Positions 9,233 to 17,389 of a stretch of 64,000 bases of DNA are shown one piece after another (position 1 is the stretch's first letter; every line of letters begins with the position of its first letter). A model generated the notes under the pieces. It was not told the origin of the DNA and searched no databases. It was given only the letters and a program-made list of their open reading frames with translations. Source of the stretch: Acidiphilium sp. (GTDB lineage Bacteria > Pseudomonadota > Alphaproteobacteria > Acetobacterales > Acetobacteraceae). The translations under genes and the position numbers were made by a program. The DNA lies in assembly GCA_028688905.1 (NCBI GenBank), contig JAQTXH010000002.1, forward strand, positions 386,284 through 450,283. The letters are read 5' to 3'.

Positions 9233-11695
9233 ATGTCAGAGACCAATCCTAAAAAGAAATCGAAAGCAGCGCTCGTGGCGGCTGCTGCCACGGTGCCGCC
9301 AACGGAAACCACCGGCGAGGCTTTGTCGGTATTGCCGTTGCGCGACATCGTCGTGTTTCCGCACATGATCGTGCCGCTGTTCGTTGGTCGTGAAAAGTCG
9401 GTTCGTGCGCTGGAAGGCGTGATGAAAGAGGACAAGCAGATTCTGCTGGTCGCTCAGCGCAATGCTCAGCAGGACGATCCCGCCGCCGAAGATATTTACG
9501 ACGTCGGGACGGTTTCCACTGTTCTGCAACTGCTCAAGCTACCCGACGGCACGGTGAAGGTGCTCGTTGAAGGCGTGCGGCGCGCCCGCATCACCGGCTA
9601 CAATGAGGTAGAGACCCATTTTGAGGTTATCGCCGAAACGCTGATCGATCAGCCCGATACCTCCAAGGAGACCGAAGGTCTGGCGCGCGGTGTGGTGACG
9701 CAGTTCGAACAATATATCAAACTGAATAAAAAAATCGCGCCCGAGGTCTTGGTGTCGATCAACCAGATCGACGATCCGTCTAAACTGGCCGACACGATCG
9801 CGAGTCATCTTGGCCTGAAGATTGCCGACAAGCAGGAATTGCTGGAAACCGCGTCGGTCGCCGAACGGCTGGAACGGGTTTTTGCTCACATGGAAGCCGA
9901 AATCGGCGTGCTTCAGGTGGAAAAGCGGATTCGCAACCGCGTGAAGCGCCAGATGGAAAAAACCCAGCGCGAATATTACCTCAACGAGCAACTCAAGGCG
10001 ATCCAGAAGGAACTCGGTGACGGCGAGGACGGTAAGGACGAAACCGCCGAACTCGAAGAAAAAATCAAGACCCTCAAGTTGAGCAAGGAAGCCCGCGATA
10101 AGGCGACGTCCGAACTCAAAAAGCTCAAGACCATGAGTCCGATGAGTGCCGAAGCGACCGTGGTGCGCAATTATCTCGATTGGATTTTAGGGATTCCCTG
10201 GAAAAAACGTGCCAAAATTAAGAACGACGTCGTTGAGGCCGAGCGCGTGCTCGATGCCGATCATTTCGGGCTGGAGAAGGTCAAGGAACGTATCACCGAA
10301 TACCTCGCGGTCCAGTCACGCAGTCCGAAGCTGCGCGGGCCGATCCTGTGCCTGGTAGGACCTCCCGGTGTCGGCAAGACCTCGCTTGGCAAGTCTATCG
10401 CCAGGGCGACAGGGCGCAATTTCGTGCGGATGTCGCTGGGAGGCATGCGTGACGAGGCGGAAATCCGTGGTCACCGGCGGACCTATATCGGCTCGATGCC
10501 CGGCAAGATCATCCAGGGCATGAAAAAGGCAAAGACATCAAACCCATTGTTCTTGCTTGATGAAATCGACAAGTTGGGGGCCGATTGGCGGGGCGACCCC
10601 ACCTCGGCGCTGCTCGAGGTGCTGGACCCCGAACAGAACGCAACGTTCAACGATCACTATCTGGAAGTCGACTATGACCTTTCGGACGTGATGTTTGTCA
10701 CAACAGCAAATACTCTGCGGATGCCGCAACCGCTGCTCGATCGGATGGAAATCATCCGCATCCCCGGCTACACCGAGGATGAAAAAGTCGAAATCGCCAG
10801 GCGCCACCTGGTCGAGAAACAGGCCGAAGCGCACGGGCTGAAAAAGGGTGAGTGGTCGGTCTCCGACGAGGTTCTGCACGAATTGATCCGCACTTACACA
10901 CGCGAAGCTGGGGTGCGTAACCTTGAGCGCGAACTGGCTAATCTGGCGCGGAAGTCGGTCAAGGAAATCGTGACCAGAAAAGTGACGAGCGTCGCCATCA
11001 CGCTGGAAAATCTTGAAAAATTTGCTGGGGTCCAGCGGTTCCGGTTTGGCGAGACCGAGGCTGAGGACATGGTGGGTGTGGTGACCGGCTTGGCCTGGAC
11101 CGAGGTTGGAGGCGAGATTCTGACGATCGAAAGCGTGCTGTTGCCGGGCAAGGGCAATGTCAAGCAAACCGGCAAGCTCGGTGACGTGATGCAGGAGAGT
11201 GTCTCCGCCGCGATTTCGTATATCCGCTCGCGCGCCATCAGCTTCGGCATCAAGCCGCCGTTGTTCGAGAAGCGGGACATTCATGTCCACGTGCCTGAAG
11301 GAGCCACCCCGAAGGACGGACCCTCGGCGGGCATTGCCATGGCGGTGTCGATCGTTTCAGCCCTGACCGGGGTTGCGGTCCGCAAGGATATCGCGATGAC
11401 CGGCGAAATAACCTTGCGGGGCCGGGTGTTGCCGATTGGCGGGTTGAAGGAAAAGCTGCTGGCAGCCTTGCGCGCGGGAATTACCACGGTCCTGATCCCG
11501 AAAGACAACGAGAAGGATCTGGCTGAAATTCCCGACAATGTGAAAAAAGCGGTGCAAATCATACCCGTATCGCATGTCGATGAAGTGATCGCGCAGGCGT
11601 TGGTTAAAAAGCTGGAACCGATCGAGTGGGAGGAACCGATCGAACCAATCCCGCCACGCGCGGCCGAGCAGACCGGTGCGGCGTTGGCGCATTGA
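9233..11695 (+). CDS. lon: ATP-dependent Lon protease
   Basis: Lon degrades misfolded and specific regulatory proteins in the cytoplasm. The 820-residue chain has an N-terminal LON domain ([20 protein letters not shown]), a coiled linker, an AAA+ domain with Walker [10 protein letters not shown] near residues 376-384 and Walker [11 protein letters not shown], then the protease domain with nucleophile Ser698 in KDGPSAG and the partner lysine about 43 residues later. The ATG at 9233 follows an AAAGG box; the alternative start at 9134 is not conserved. It lies between clpX and the HU gene, the usual alphaproteobacterial neighbourhood. Confidence 0.97.
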   Translation: MSETNPKKKSKAALVAAAATVPPTETTGEALSVLPLRDIVVFPHMIVPLFVGREKSVRALEGVMKEDKQILLVAQRNAQQDDPAAEDIYDVGTVSTVLQLLKLPDGTVKVLVEGVRRARITGYNEVETHFEVIAETLIDQPDTSKETEGLARGVVTQFEQYIKLNKKIAPEVLVSINQIDDPSKLADTIASHLGLKIADKQELLETASVAERLERVFAHMEAEIGVLQVEKRIRNRVKRQMEKTQREYYLNEQLKAIQKELGDGEDGKDETAELEEKIKTLKLSKEARDKATSELKKLKTMSPMSAEATVVRNYLDWILGIPWKKRAKIKNDVVEAERVLDADHFGLEKVKERITEYLAVQSRSPKLRGPILCLVGPPGVGKTSLGKSIARATGRNFVRMSLGGMRDEAEIRGHRRTYIGSMPGKIIQGMKKAKTSNPLFLLDEIDKLGADWRGDPTSALLEVLDPEQNATFNDHYLEVDYDLSDVMFVTTANTLRMPQPLLDRMEIIRIPGYTEDEKVEIARRHLVEKQAEAHGLKKGEWSVSDEVLHELIRTYTREAGVRNLERELANLARKSVKEIVTRKVTSVAITLENLEKFAGVQRFRFGETEAEDMVGVVTGLAWTEVGGEILTIESVLLPGKGNVKQTGKLGDVMQESVSAAISYIRSRAISFGIKPPLFEKRDIHVHVPEGATPKDGPSAGIAMAVSIVSALTGVAVRKDIAMTGEITLRGRVLPIGGLKEKLLAALRAGITTVLIPKDNEKDLAEIPDNVKKAVQIIPVSHVDEVIAQALVKKLEPIEWEEPIEPIPPRAAEQTGAALAH

Positions 11696-11888
11696 TCAAA
11701 ACGTTTCAAAACGTTGTTGTGCCGGTTTAAATCACCGTCATGGGGCCGGATTTTCCTTTGTCTTCGTTGACGAGGGTAAACCGGCCCCTCTAATGTCTGA
11801 AGTTCGAATCGGATGCAGGACATCAAGGATCGGGCGGTTCCCCGTCCGATTCGTGTGTGTGCAATTTTTACAACTGGGAGACCAACCC

Positions 11889-12161
11889 GTGAACAAAATG
11901 GATCTTGTCGCCGACGTGGCGGAGCAGACCGATCTTTCCAAAGCCAAGGCGACCGAGGTTGTTGACGCTGTTTTTGCAGCCATCGAAGCAGCGCTGAAAC
12001 AAAAACAGGAGGTTCGCCTCGTCGGATTCGGCACATTCGCTACTGCAGAACGCAAGGCCGGCACCGGCCGCAATCCGCGCACCGGTGAGGAGATTCAAAT
12101 CCCCGCATCGACCTCCGTGCGCTTCAAGCCCGGCAAAACCCTGAAGGATGCCGTTAACTGA
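11889..12161 (+). CDS. hup: HU-family DNA-binding protein
   Basis: HU bends and compacts DNA as a nucleoid protein. The 90-residue chain shows the family's N-terminal helices (MDLVADVAEQTDLSKAKA), the core VRLVGFGTF, and the DNA-clasping beta arm with GRNPRTGEEIQIPA, then FKPGKTLKDAVN. I chose the GTG at 11889 because GGGAG at 11876-11880 is eight bases upstream. The ATG at 11898 would leave 17 bases and remove only three residues. It follows lon with a 193-bp gap, in which I see no gene. Confidence 0.95.
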   Translation: MNKMDLVADVAEQTDLSKAKATEVVDAVFAAIEAALKQKQEVRLVGFGTFATAERKAGTGRNPRTGEEIQIPASTSVRFKPGKTLKDAVN

Positions 12162-12199
12162 ATGGTGGATTAGAGCAATATTGCTTGCAAAAATAGCGA

Positions 12200-12233
12200 T
12201 AGAGCATGTTCGTCCGCAAACGATCATGCTCTA
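12200..12233 (+). repeat. Hairpin repeat element, copy A, downstream of hup
   Basis: TAGAGCATG and CATGCTCTA form a perfect nine-base-pair outer stem. A T-T mismatch follows, then an inner TCGT/ACGA stem with loop CCGCAA. There is no poly-T run after it, so it may be a terminator, a processing or stability hairpin, or a dispersed repeat. Related hairpins with the core TCGTCC...ACGATCA lie at the ends of alaS and katG/ilvD. Confidence 0.75.
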
Positions 12234-12309
12234 AATCGGAAGCGTCGATTATTTCCGGTCCGATATCAACAACGAAAGGCGGTCTGCTGGTCAAGCGGGC
12301 AGCCTTTTC

Positions 12310-12381
12310 GGGCGGTTAGCTCAGCGGTAGAGCGTCTCGTTTACACCGAGAGGGTCGGCGGTTCGATCCCGTCACCGCCCA
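12310..12381 (+). tRNA. tRNA-Val (anticodon UAC)
   Basis: A 72-nt cloverleaf. Acceptor GGGCGGT pairs with ACCGCCC, with discriminator A at 12381. The D-arm is GCTCAGCGGTAGAGC. Anticodon stem TCTCG/CGAGA encloses loop TTTACAC, with anticodon TAC at 12342-12344. The T-arm GGCGG-TTCGATC-CCGTC contains one G-U pair. CCA is not encoded. Confidence 0.96.
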
Positions 12382-12503
12382 TTCGATCTCCACGTGGCTG
12401 GGGGAGTCTGCGGTTTTTGAACCAGAGTTCATCCGGCGGATGGATGTCCGACAGTTCGGTAAACCTATCTGTTCAACATGAGTAACATGTTGGAGGATAT
12501 GAA

Positions 12504-12716
12504 ATGCTGAAAACCATCAAACCTGTATTGGCGCTCGGCCTGGCTCTCGGCTTGGCTGCCTGTGGCTATTCGCCGGGAACCCGTGCGCTGAGCGGCGGTG
12601 CCCTTGGTGCCGGTGCCGGTGCCGGCATCGCGGCGCTGACGGGTGGCAAACCGGCGACCGGCGCATTGATCGGCGGTGGTGCCGGAGCCGTAGGTGGTGC
12701 CGTCACCGCTCCCTAG
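12504..12716 (+). CDS. Small glycine-zipper lipoprotein, hypothetical
   Basis: A 70-residue protein with a lipoprotein signal peptide ending in the lipobox LAAC, so Cys at about residue 20 would be lipidated. The mature part is a glycine/alanine zipper (GGALGAGAGAGIAAL, then GGGAGAVGGAV) of the kind that packs in or against membranes. GGAGG at 12492-12496 gives a good ribosome site. The gene ends 22 bp before the convergent xseA. Similar tiny lipoproteins are common in Alphaproteobacteria; no specific function can be assigned. Confidence 0.8.
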   Translation: MLKTIKPVLALGLALGLAACGYSPGTRALSGGALGAGAGAGIAALTGGKPATGALIGGGAGAVGGAVTAP

Positions 12717-12738
12717 TTCGCCGGGGAAGGAGAGCGGT

Positions 12739-14127
12739 TTATAAATCCAGGCTTGGCTGCGCCGGCTTGGCCGGTCGCAGGCTGGTCTGTACCGCAACGT
12801 CGCCATCGTGGAACCGGATGGTCAGCCGCTTGGTTGCCGCCGCTGCCCGTGCCGAGGTCACCGGCTCTCCAACTGGGTTGATCGCCAGCGCAAATCCCCG
12901 CGCCAGCACGGCGTTATACGACAGACTCTCCAACCGGCCCGCCACCGAGTCCAGCCGCAACCGGCTTTCACGCAACCGTGAGACCGGAGGCGCTGCGAGT
13001 CGCTGCGCCAGCAGCGCCACGCGATGGCGCGATGCCGCGATCAGTTCGCGCGGATGCAGCAATCGGCCGGCCATCCGATCGAGCGTGGCGCGCCGAACCG
13101 CCATCAGCGCCGGCATCACCAGGGCCAGCCGCTCGCCTCGATCATCCAGCCGCTGCCGCGCCGTACCCAGCAGCGCCGGCAGATCGGGCAATCCCGCCGC
13201 CGCCCGATCCAGCCGCAACCGCACCATCTGGGTCAGCCGCAGCAAGGCCCCGGCCAGTCGCGCGCCCGATTGCGCGAGGTCAGCCGCCAGCGCGATCCGG
13301 TCCGGCACCGCCAGTTCCGCCGCCGCCGTGGGGGTCGGTGCCCGCCGATCCGACACGAAATCGATCAGCGTGGTGTCGGTCTCGTGTCCGACCGCTGAAA
13401 TCAGTGGAATCGCACTCATCGCCGCCGCCCGCACCACGGCTTCGTCGTTGAACGCCATGAGGTCTTCCAGCGAACCGCCGCCACGCGCGATGATCAGCAC
13501 ATCCGGCCTTGGTACCGCGCCATCAGGCACCAGGGCGTTGAAGCCGGCGATCGCCGCGGCAATCTGCCCCGCCGCCGCCTCACCCTGCACCGCGACCGGC
13601 CAGAGAATGATATGGCTCGGAAACCGCCGTGCGATCGTGGTCTTGATGTCCTGGATTACCGCCCCCTGCGGCGAACTCACCACCCCGATCACCCGCGGCA
13701 GCATCGGCAGGGGGCGTTTGCGTACCGCCTCGAACAATCCCTCCGCCAGCAACCGCAGCCGCAATGCCTCGATTCGCGCGAGCAACGCGCCTTCGCCGGC
13801 ATATTCGAGCCGTTCGATGATCAACTGATATTCCGACCGCTCAGGGTAGGACGTAATCCGTCCGGTCGCGATCACCTCCACCCCGTTTTCCGGCTTCATC
13901 CCGACCCGGCTGGCGTTACCCTTCCAGATGATCGCCCGGATTTTGGCACTTTCATCCTTGAGGGCGAGATAGGTATGGCCCGAGGCGTAGAGCTTCATCT
14001 CGGTGATTTCGCCGCGCACCCGCACCCGGCCGAATGCGGCCTCCAGCGTGCGTTTCACCGCCCCGGCGATTTCGGACACGGTGAGTTCAGGCAGATTGCC
14101 GGCTTGCAAGGGGAGGGTTTCGCTCAT
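12739..14127 (-). CDS. xseA: Exodeoxyribonuclease VII large subunit
   Basis: The large subunit of ExoVII, a bidirectional single-strand exonuclease acting in mismatch repair and DNA damage processing. The N-terminal OB fold reads RVRGEITEMKLYASGHTYLALKDE. The catalytic region follows with GVVSSPQGAVIQDI, DVLIIARGGGSLEDLMAFNDEAVVRA and SAVGHETDTTLIDFVSDRRAPTPTAAAE, all diagnostic. The 462-residue length is normal. The small subunit xseB is not nearby. The start at 14127 faces purD across a 116-bp divergent promoter region. Confidence 0.96.
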   Translation of the reverse strand: MSETLPLQAGNLPELTVSEIAGAVKRTLEAAFGRVRVRGEITEMKLYASGHTYLALKDESAKIRAIIWKGNASRVGMKPENGVEVIATGRITSYPERSEYQLIIERLEYAGEGALLARIEALRLRLLAEGLFEAVRKRPLPMLPRVIGVVSSPQGAVIQDIKTTIARRFPSHIILWPVAVQGEAAAGQIAAAIAGFNALVPDGAVPRPDVLIIARGGGSLEDLMAFNDEAVVRAAAMSAIPLISAVGHETDTTLIDFVSDRRAPTPTAAAELAVPDRIALAADLAQSGARLAGALLRLTQMVRLRLDRAAAGLPDLPALLGTARQRLDDRGERLALVMPALMAVRRATLDRMAGRLLHPRELIAASRHRVALLAQRLAAPPVSRLRESRLRLDSVAGRLESLSYNAVLARGFALAINPVGEPVTSARAAAATKRLTIRFHDGDVAVQTSLRPAKPAQPSLDL

Positions 14128-14243
14128 GGGGTCAGACTATGCTAAGCGCGCGCCGGTTATACAAGCGGTCCGATCCTGATGCCCGCGATCAGAGCGGCAA
14201 GTGAATCGGGCGGCCATTTCAAAGGTTTTGGAGGGAACAGGCG

Positions 14244-15548
14244 ATGCGGGTTCTAATCATCGGCGGCGGCGGGCGCGAGCACGCACTGGCCTGGAAGATC
14301 GCGCAGAGTCCGATGCTGACCAAGCTATACATCGCCCCTGGCAATCCCGGTACCGGACAACTTGGTGAGAATGTCCCGATTGCCGCCACTGACATTACTG
14401 GTCTTGCCGTCTTCGCCCAGGCGCAAAAAATCGACTTGGTGGTCCCCGGCCCGGAAATCCCGCTCGCTCTCGGCATCGCCGACGCGTTGGCGGCTGCAGG
14501 CATCGCCTGTTTCGGCCCGACCCAGGCGGCGGCGCAACTCGAAGCCTCCAAACAATTCACCAAGCACATTTGTGACGGTGCCAAAATTCCCACTGCCGCC
14601 TGGGCCGGCTTCACCGATGCCACTGCTGCCCGTGCCTATCTCGCCACCCACCCCGCGCCAATCGTGATCAAGGCCGATGGCTTGGCGGCCGGCAAGGGTG
14701 TGGTGGTCGCCCAGACCAATGCCGAGGCTGATGCCGCGATCACCGCGATGCTGGAAGACAATATCCACGGCTCATCCGGTGCCAGCATCGTGATCGAGGA
14801 ATGCCTGACCGGCACCGAAATATCCCTGTTCGCGATCTGCGATGGCGACACCGCGGTTTTCTGTGGCACGGCGATGGATCACAAACGAGTGGGTGAAAGC
14901 GACACCGGCCCCAACACCGGCGGCATGGGTGCCATTGCCCCGCCACCGGCCGCAACGCCAACGATCATCGACACCGCGATGGCGACGATCATCCGTCCGG
15001 CCCTGGCGGCGATGACCGCGCGCGGCACCCCGTTCCGCGGTGTGCTGTTCGCCGGCCTGATGCTGACCGCAACCGGCCCCAAACTGATCGAGTTCAACGC
15101 CCGTTTCGGTGACCCGGAATGCGAAACTCTGATGCCGCTGCTGGCAACCGACCTGCTGCCCTTATTGGCTGAAGCTGCAACCGGCAGATTGAACCCGGCA
15201 ACAAGCCTGATCTGGCACTCTGACTCGGCCGCGACCGTCATCCTCGCCGCCCGCGGCTACCCTGGCGCTTACGAAAAATCGGCTCCGATTGACCTGAAGG
15301 GGGTGAAAGCCTCACCCGACACCCAAATCTTCCATGCCGGTACGACATACGACGGCAAAACCCTTCGCAGCCACGGTGGCCGCGTTCTCGCCATCACCGC
15401 GACCGGCCCCACGCTGCGGCATGCGATTCACCGTGCCTATCGGGCCGTTGAAGCGATCGCGTTTCCTGGCGGGTTTTACCGGCACGATATCGGGGCGCGG
15501 GCGCTTTTGACGTCGGAAGGCGAGGGTATCGATCGATCGGTGCAGTGA
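14244..15548 (+). CDS. purD: Phosphoribosylamine-glycine ligase
   Basis: PurD joins glycine to phosphoribosylamine in step two of purine synthesis. The N-terminal MRVLIIGGGGREHALAWKI is the family hallmark. The ATP-grasp core includes KADGLAAGKGVVVA and the metal-binding EFNARFGDPECE. At 434 residues it is a normal length. GGAGGGA precedes the ATG. It is divergent from xseA and convergent with dmeF, so it is probably monocistronic. I saw no purine riboswitch in the 116-bp upstream gap. Confidence 0.97.
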   Translation: MRVLIIGGGGREHALAWKIAQSPMLTKLYIAPGNPGTGQLGENVPIAATDITGLAVFAQAQKIDLVVPGPEIPLALGIADALAAAGIACFGPTQAAAQLEASKQFTKHICDGAKIPTAAWAGFTDATAARAYLATHPAPIVIKADGLAAGKGVVVAQTNAEADAAITAMLEDNIHGSSGASIVIEECLTGTEISLFAICDGDTAVFCGTAMDHKRVGESDTGPNTGGMGAIAPPPAATPTIIDTAMATIIRPALAAMTARGTPFRGVLFAGLMLTATGPKLIEFNARFGDPECETLMPLLATDLLPLLAEAATGRLNPATSLIWHSDSAATVILAARGYPGAYEKSAPIDLKGVKASPDTQIFHAGTTYDGKTLRSHGGRVLAITATGPTLRHAIHRAYRAVEAIAFPGGFYRHDIGARALLTSEGEGIDRSVQ

Positions 15549-15581
15549 GGATCAGGGGTGCGCCGGTAAAAGACGTCGCCT

Positions 15582-16823
15582 TCAAAAGGCGTCAACTTCG
15601 ATGGTGACATGCGACAATCCGGCAAGGTGGGCGAGCTGGCACCGATAGGAATCGGGCGACCGCGGGTTGGTTGCCTGAAGTGCGATGATCGCGCCAAGAT
15701 GCCCTGGACCAAGCCGCCAGACATGCAGATCGGTCACCCGGCAACCGTCGCGTTCAAGGGCAATCTTGATTCGCTCGCGGATATCATCCCCCGGCGACAC
15801 ATCGACCAGAATCGCGCCGGCAGCACGGATCAGCCCGTAGGACCAGTTGGCAACCACCGCCGCGCCGACGAGGCCCATGATCGGGTCCATCCAGACCCAG
15901 CCGAGATACGCCGCCATCAGCAGACCGACGACGACAAGCGCTGAAACCGCCGAATCAGCCAGAACATGAACGTAGGCGGCCCGCATGTTGTTGTCGCGGT
16001 GCAACCGATCGTCGGGCTCATGGTCTGCAAATTTGACTTCATGAGTCTCACGCGCATTCGGGCCATCGAGCTTCAGAATCGCGGCGAATGTATGCGGTTC
16101 TGGAATTTCATCGGACGATTCCAGATAATCCGCGTGATCCAACATGGAGAAAATCTGCCGCTGACCATTGGGCCGGACGGTTTCGATCTGGGCGGCGCAC
16201 GCCGCACGGACGCCATACAACCGGAATCGCGGCGGCACGCCATCCTCGAACACGGCCAGTTGTACCGGTCCGGACGACGTCTCGATAATTTGTGCGGCGT
16301 CGTGAACGTGGTGGCTGTTATGATGGTGATCATCCCCGTGGGCGTGGTCATGATCGCCGGCGAGGACGAAAGCGCTCACGGCGTTCACCGCCAGCCCAAG
16401 TATGGCGATCGGAATTGCCGCGCCATAGTCGATCCGCTCGGGGGTCAAGAAGCGGCTGATCGCCTCGTAGCCGATCAGCAGCGCGAACATGGCGAGCACG
16501 ATCGCACTGGTGAACGCCGCAAGATCGCCCAATTTGCCGGTGCCCAGCGCAAATCGTTCATCGTCGGCATGGCGTCGCGCATACCGATAGGCCAGAGCGG
16601 CGAGCAGCATCACCCCCGCATGGGTGCTCATATGAATGCCGTCGGCCACGAGGGCGATCGAATGGAAGACCGATCCACCAACGATCTCGACGACGGTCAT
16701 CGCCGTCGTCAGGCCCACAACGATCCAGGTCCGTGTTTCGTTGCGTGCGCTGCCGGCACCCAGAAACATGTGATGATGGCCGCCAGTCGGGGCGGTTGGG
16801 GCATATTGCGTAAAATCGTCCAT
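15582..16823 (-). CDS. dmeF: Co(II)/Ni(II) efflux transporter, CDF family (DmeF)
   Basis: A cation diffusion facilitator that exports divalent metal in exchange for protons at the inner membrane. TM2 carries His64-x3-His68 (ADGIHMSTH) and TM5 carries an H-x3-D metal site (HVLADSAVS). The loop between TM4 and TM5 holds a histidine-rich stretch (HDHAHGDDHHHN) and then about 100 soluble residues including FEDGVPPRFRLYG, an insertion I recall from DmeF-type members. The ATG at 16823 follows the stop of the metal regulator by eight bases, so regulator and pump are one operon. The regulator's Co/Ni-type residues support cobalt or nickel as substrate. Confidence 0.88.
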   Translation of the reverse strand: MDDFTQYAPTAPTGGHHHMFLGAGSARNETRTWIVVGLTTAMTVVEIVGGSVFHSIALVADGIHMSTHAGVMLLAALAYRYARRHADDERFALGTGKLGDLAAFTSAIVLAMFALLIGYEAISRFLTPERIDYGAAIPIAILGLAVNAVSAFVLAGDHDHAHGDDHHHNSHHVHDAAQIIETSSGPVQLAVFEDGVPPRFRLYGVRAACAAQIETVRPNGQRQIFSMLDHADYLESSDEIPEPHTFAAILKLDGPNARETHEVKFADHEPDDRLHRDNNMRAAYVHVLADSAVSALVVVGLLMAAYLGWVWMDPIMGLVGAAVVANWSYGLIRAAGAILVDVSPGDDIRERIKIALERDGCRVTDLHVWRLGPGHLGAIIALQATNPRSPDSYRCQLAHLAGLSHVTIEVDAF

Positions 16824-16831
16824 GCTGGGGC

Positions 16832-17110
16832 TCACTTCAGATACGAGCGGATTGCGTCGATCAGGTCCTGTGCGCCTTGCGCGCGCGCCTGGTCGGTTTC
16901 GTGCGCGGGGTCGATCACGTGGCTGCGGACGTGATCTTCCATGACTTCCGCCATCAAACCATTCATGGCACCCCGTGCCGAGGCGATCAGCATCAGCACG
17001 TCGGCACAACCAATCTCGGCATCGAGGCCACGCTCGATCGCCTCGATCTGGCCACGAATGCGCCGGACCCGGGCGAGAAGACGGGATTTTTCACGGACCG
17101 TATGACTCAA
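16832..17110 (-). CDS. dmeR: RcnR/DmeR-type Ni/Co-sensing repressor (CsoR/RcnR family)
   Basis: An all-helical metal-responsive repressor that should block its own operon until cobalt or nickel binds. The 92-residue chain has His3, Cys35, His60 and His64, exactly the ligand set known for E. coli RcnR, and the family core ARGAMNGLMAEVMEDHVRSH. This separates it from copper-sensing CsoR and formaldehyde-sensing FrmR. The start is TTG at 17110, preceded by GGAGAG five bases upstream; the N-terminal SHT that supplies His3 confirms this start. It is first gene of the dmeR-dmeF operon. Confidence 0.9.
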   Translation of the reverse strand: MSHTVREKSRLLARVRRIRGQIEAIERGLDAEIGCADVLMLIASARGAMNGLMAEVMEDHVRSHVIDPAHETDQARAQGAQDLIDAIRSYLK

Positions 17111-17239
17111 CTTGGCTCTCCATGGACCATAGGCCCCGATCGTTTAAGGACGCTCAGGGTCTATCTTTGGGTTTGCGAGCAATTTCACTGCATTTGGGTA
17201 CCGCGCGGGCGTCAACCCCAAGCAATATGGCTCTCGTAA

Positions 17240-17253
17240 GATAGCCCCCTATC
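17240..17253 (-). promoter_or_regulatory. Candidate RcnR/DmeR operator
   Basis: GATAG-CCCC-CTATC is a perfect palindrome with a four-base C (G on the other strand) core. RcnR- and DmeR-type repressors are known to bind A/T-rich inverted repeats around a G/C tract. It lies 129 bp upstream of the dmeR start codon on the correct side, so the transcript leader would be long unless a second promoter exists. Function is inferred from sequence and context. Confidence 0.6.
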
Positions 17254-17363
17254 CTATATTCCGGGTGCATGCCAGCACGCAATAGGCATTTCCCATGAGG
17301 CTAGGGGAGTTTCGCCCATGCCAGACTCCTGCCCAGAAATTGCTCGTAACAAACAGAGATAGA

Positions 17364-17389
17364 GCCTGTTCGTCCCGATACGATCAGGC
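17364..17389 (-). repeat. Hairpin repeat element, copy B, at the 3' end of alaS
   Basis: GCCTG and CAGGC form the outer stem and TCGT/ACGA the inner stem, with loop CCCGAT and a T-T mismatch at the same place as in copy A. The right arm covers the alaS stop codon (17384-17386). No T-run follows in the alaS direction. Confidence 0.7.

Noticed and set aside
11701..11716. AACGTT-TCAA-AACGTT palindrome after lon
   Set aside because: Only a six-base self-complementary arm with no T-run; too weak to call a terminator.
14128..14243. Purine riboswitch or PurR site before purD
   Set aside because: No conserved riboswitch core or clear palindrome in the 116-bp gap.
15577..15591. CGCCTT-CAA-AAGGCG hairpin between purD and dmeF
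   Set aside because: Six-pair stem with a tight loop and no T-run; could be chance at the dmeF stop codon.
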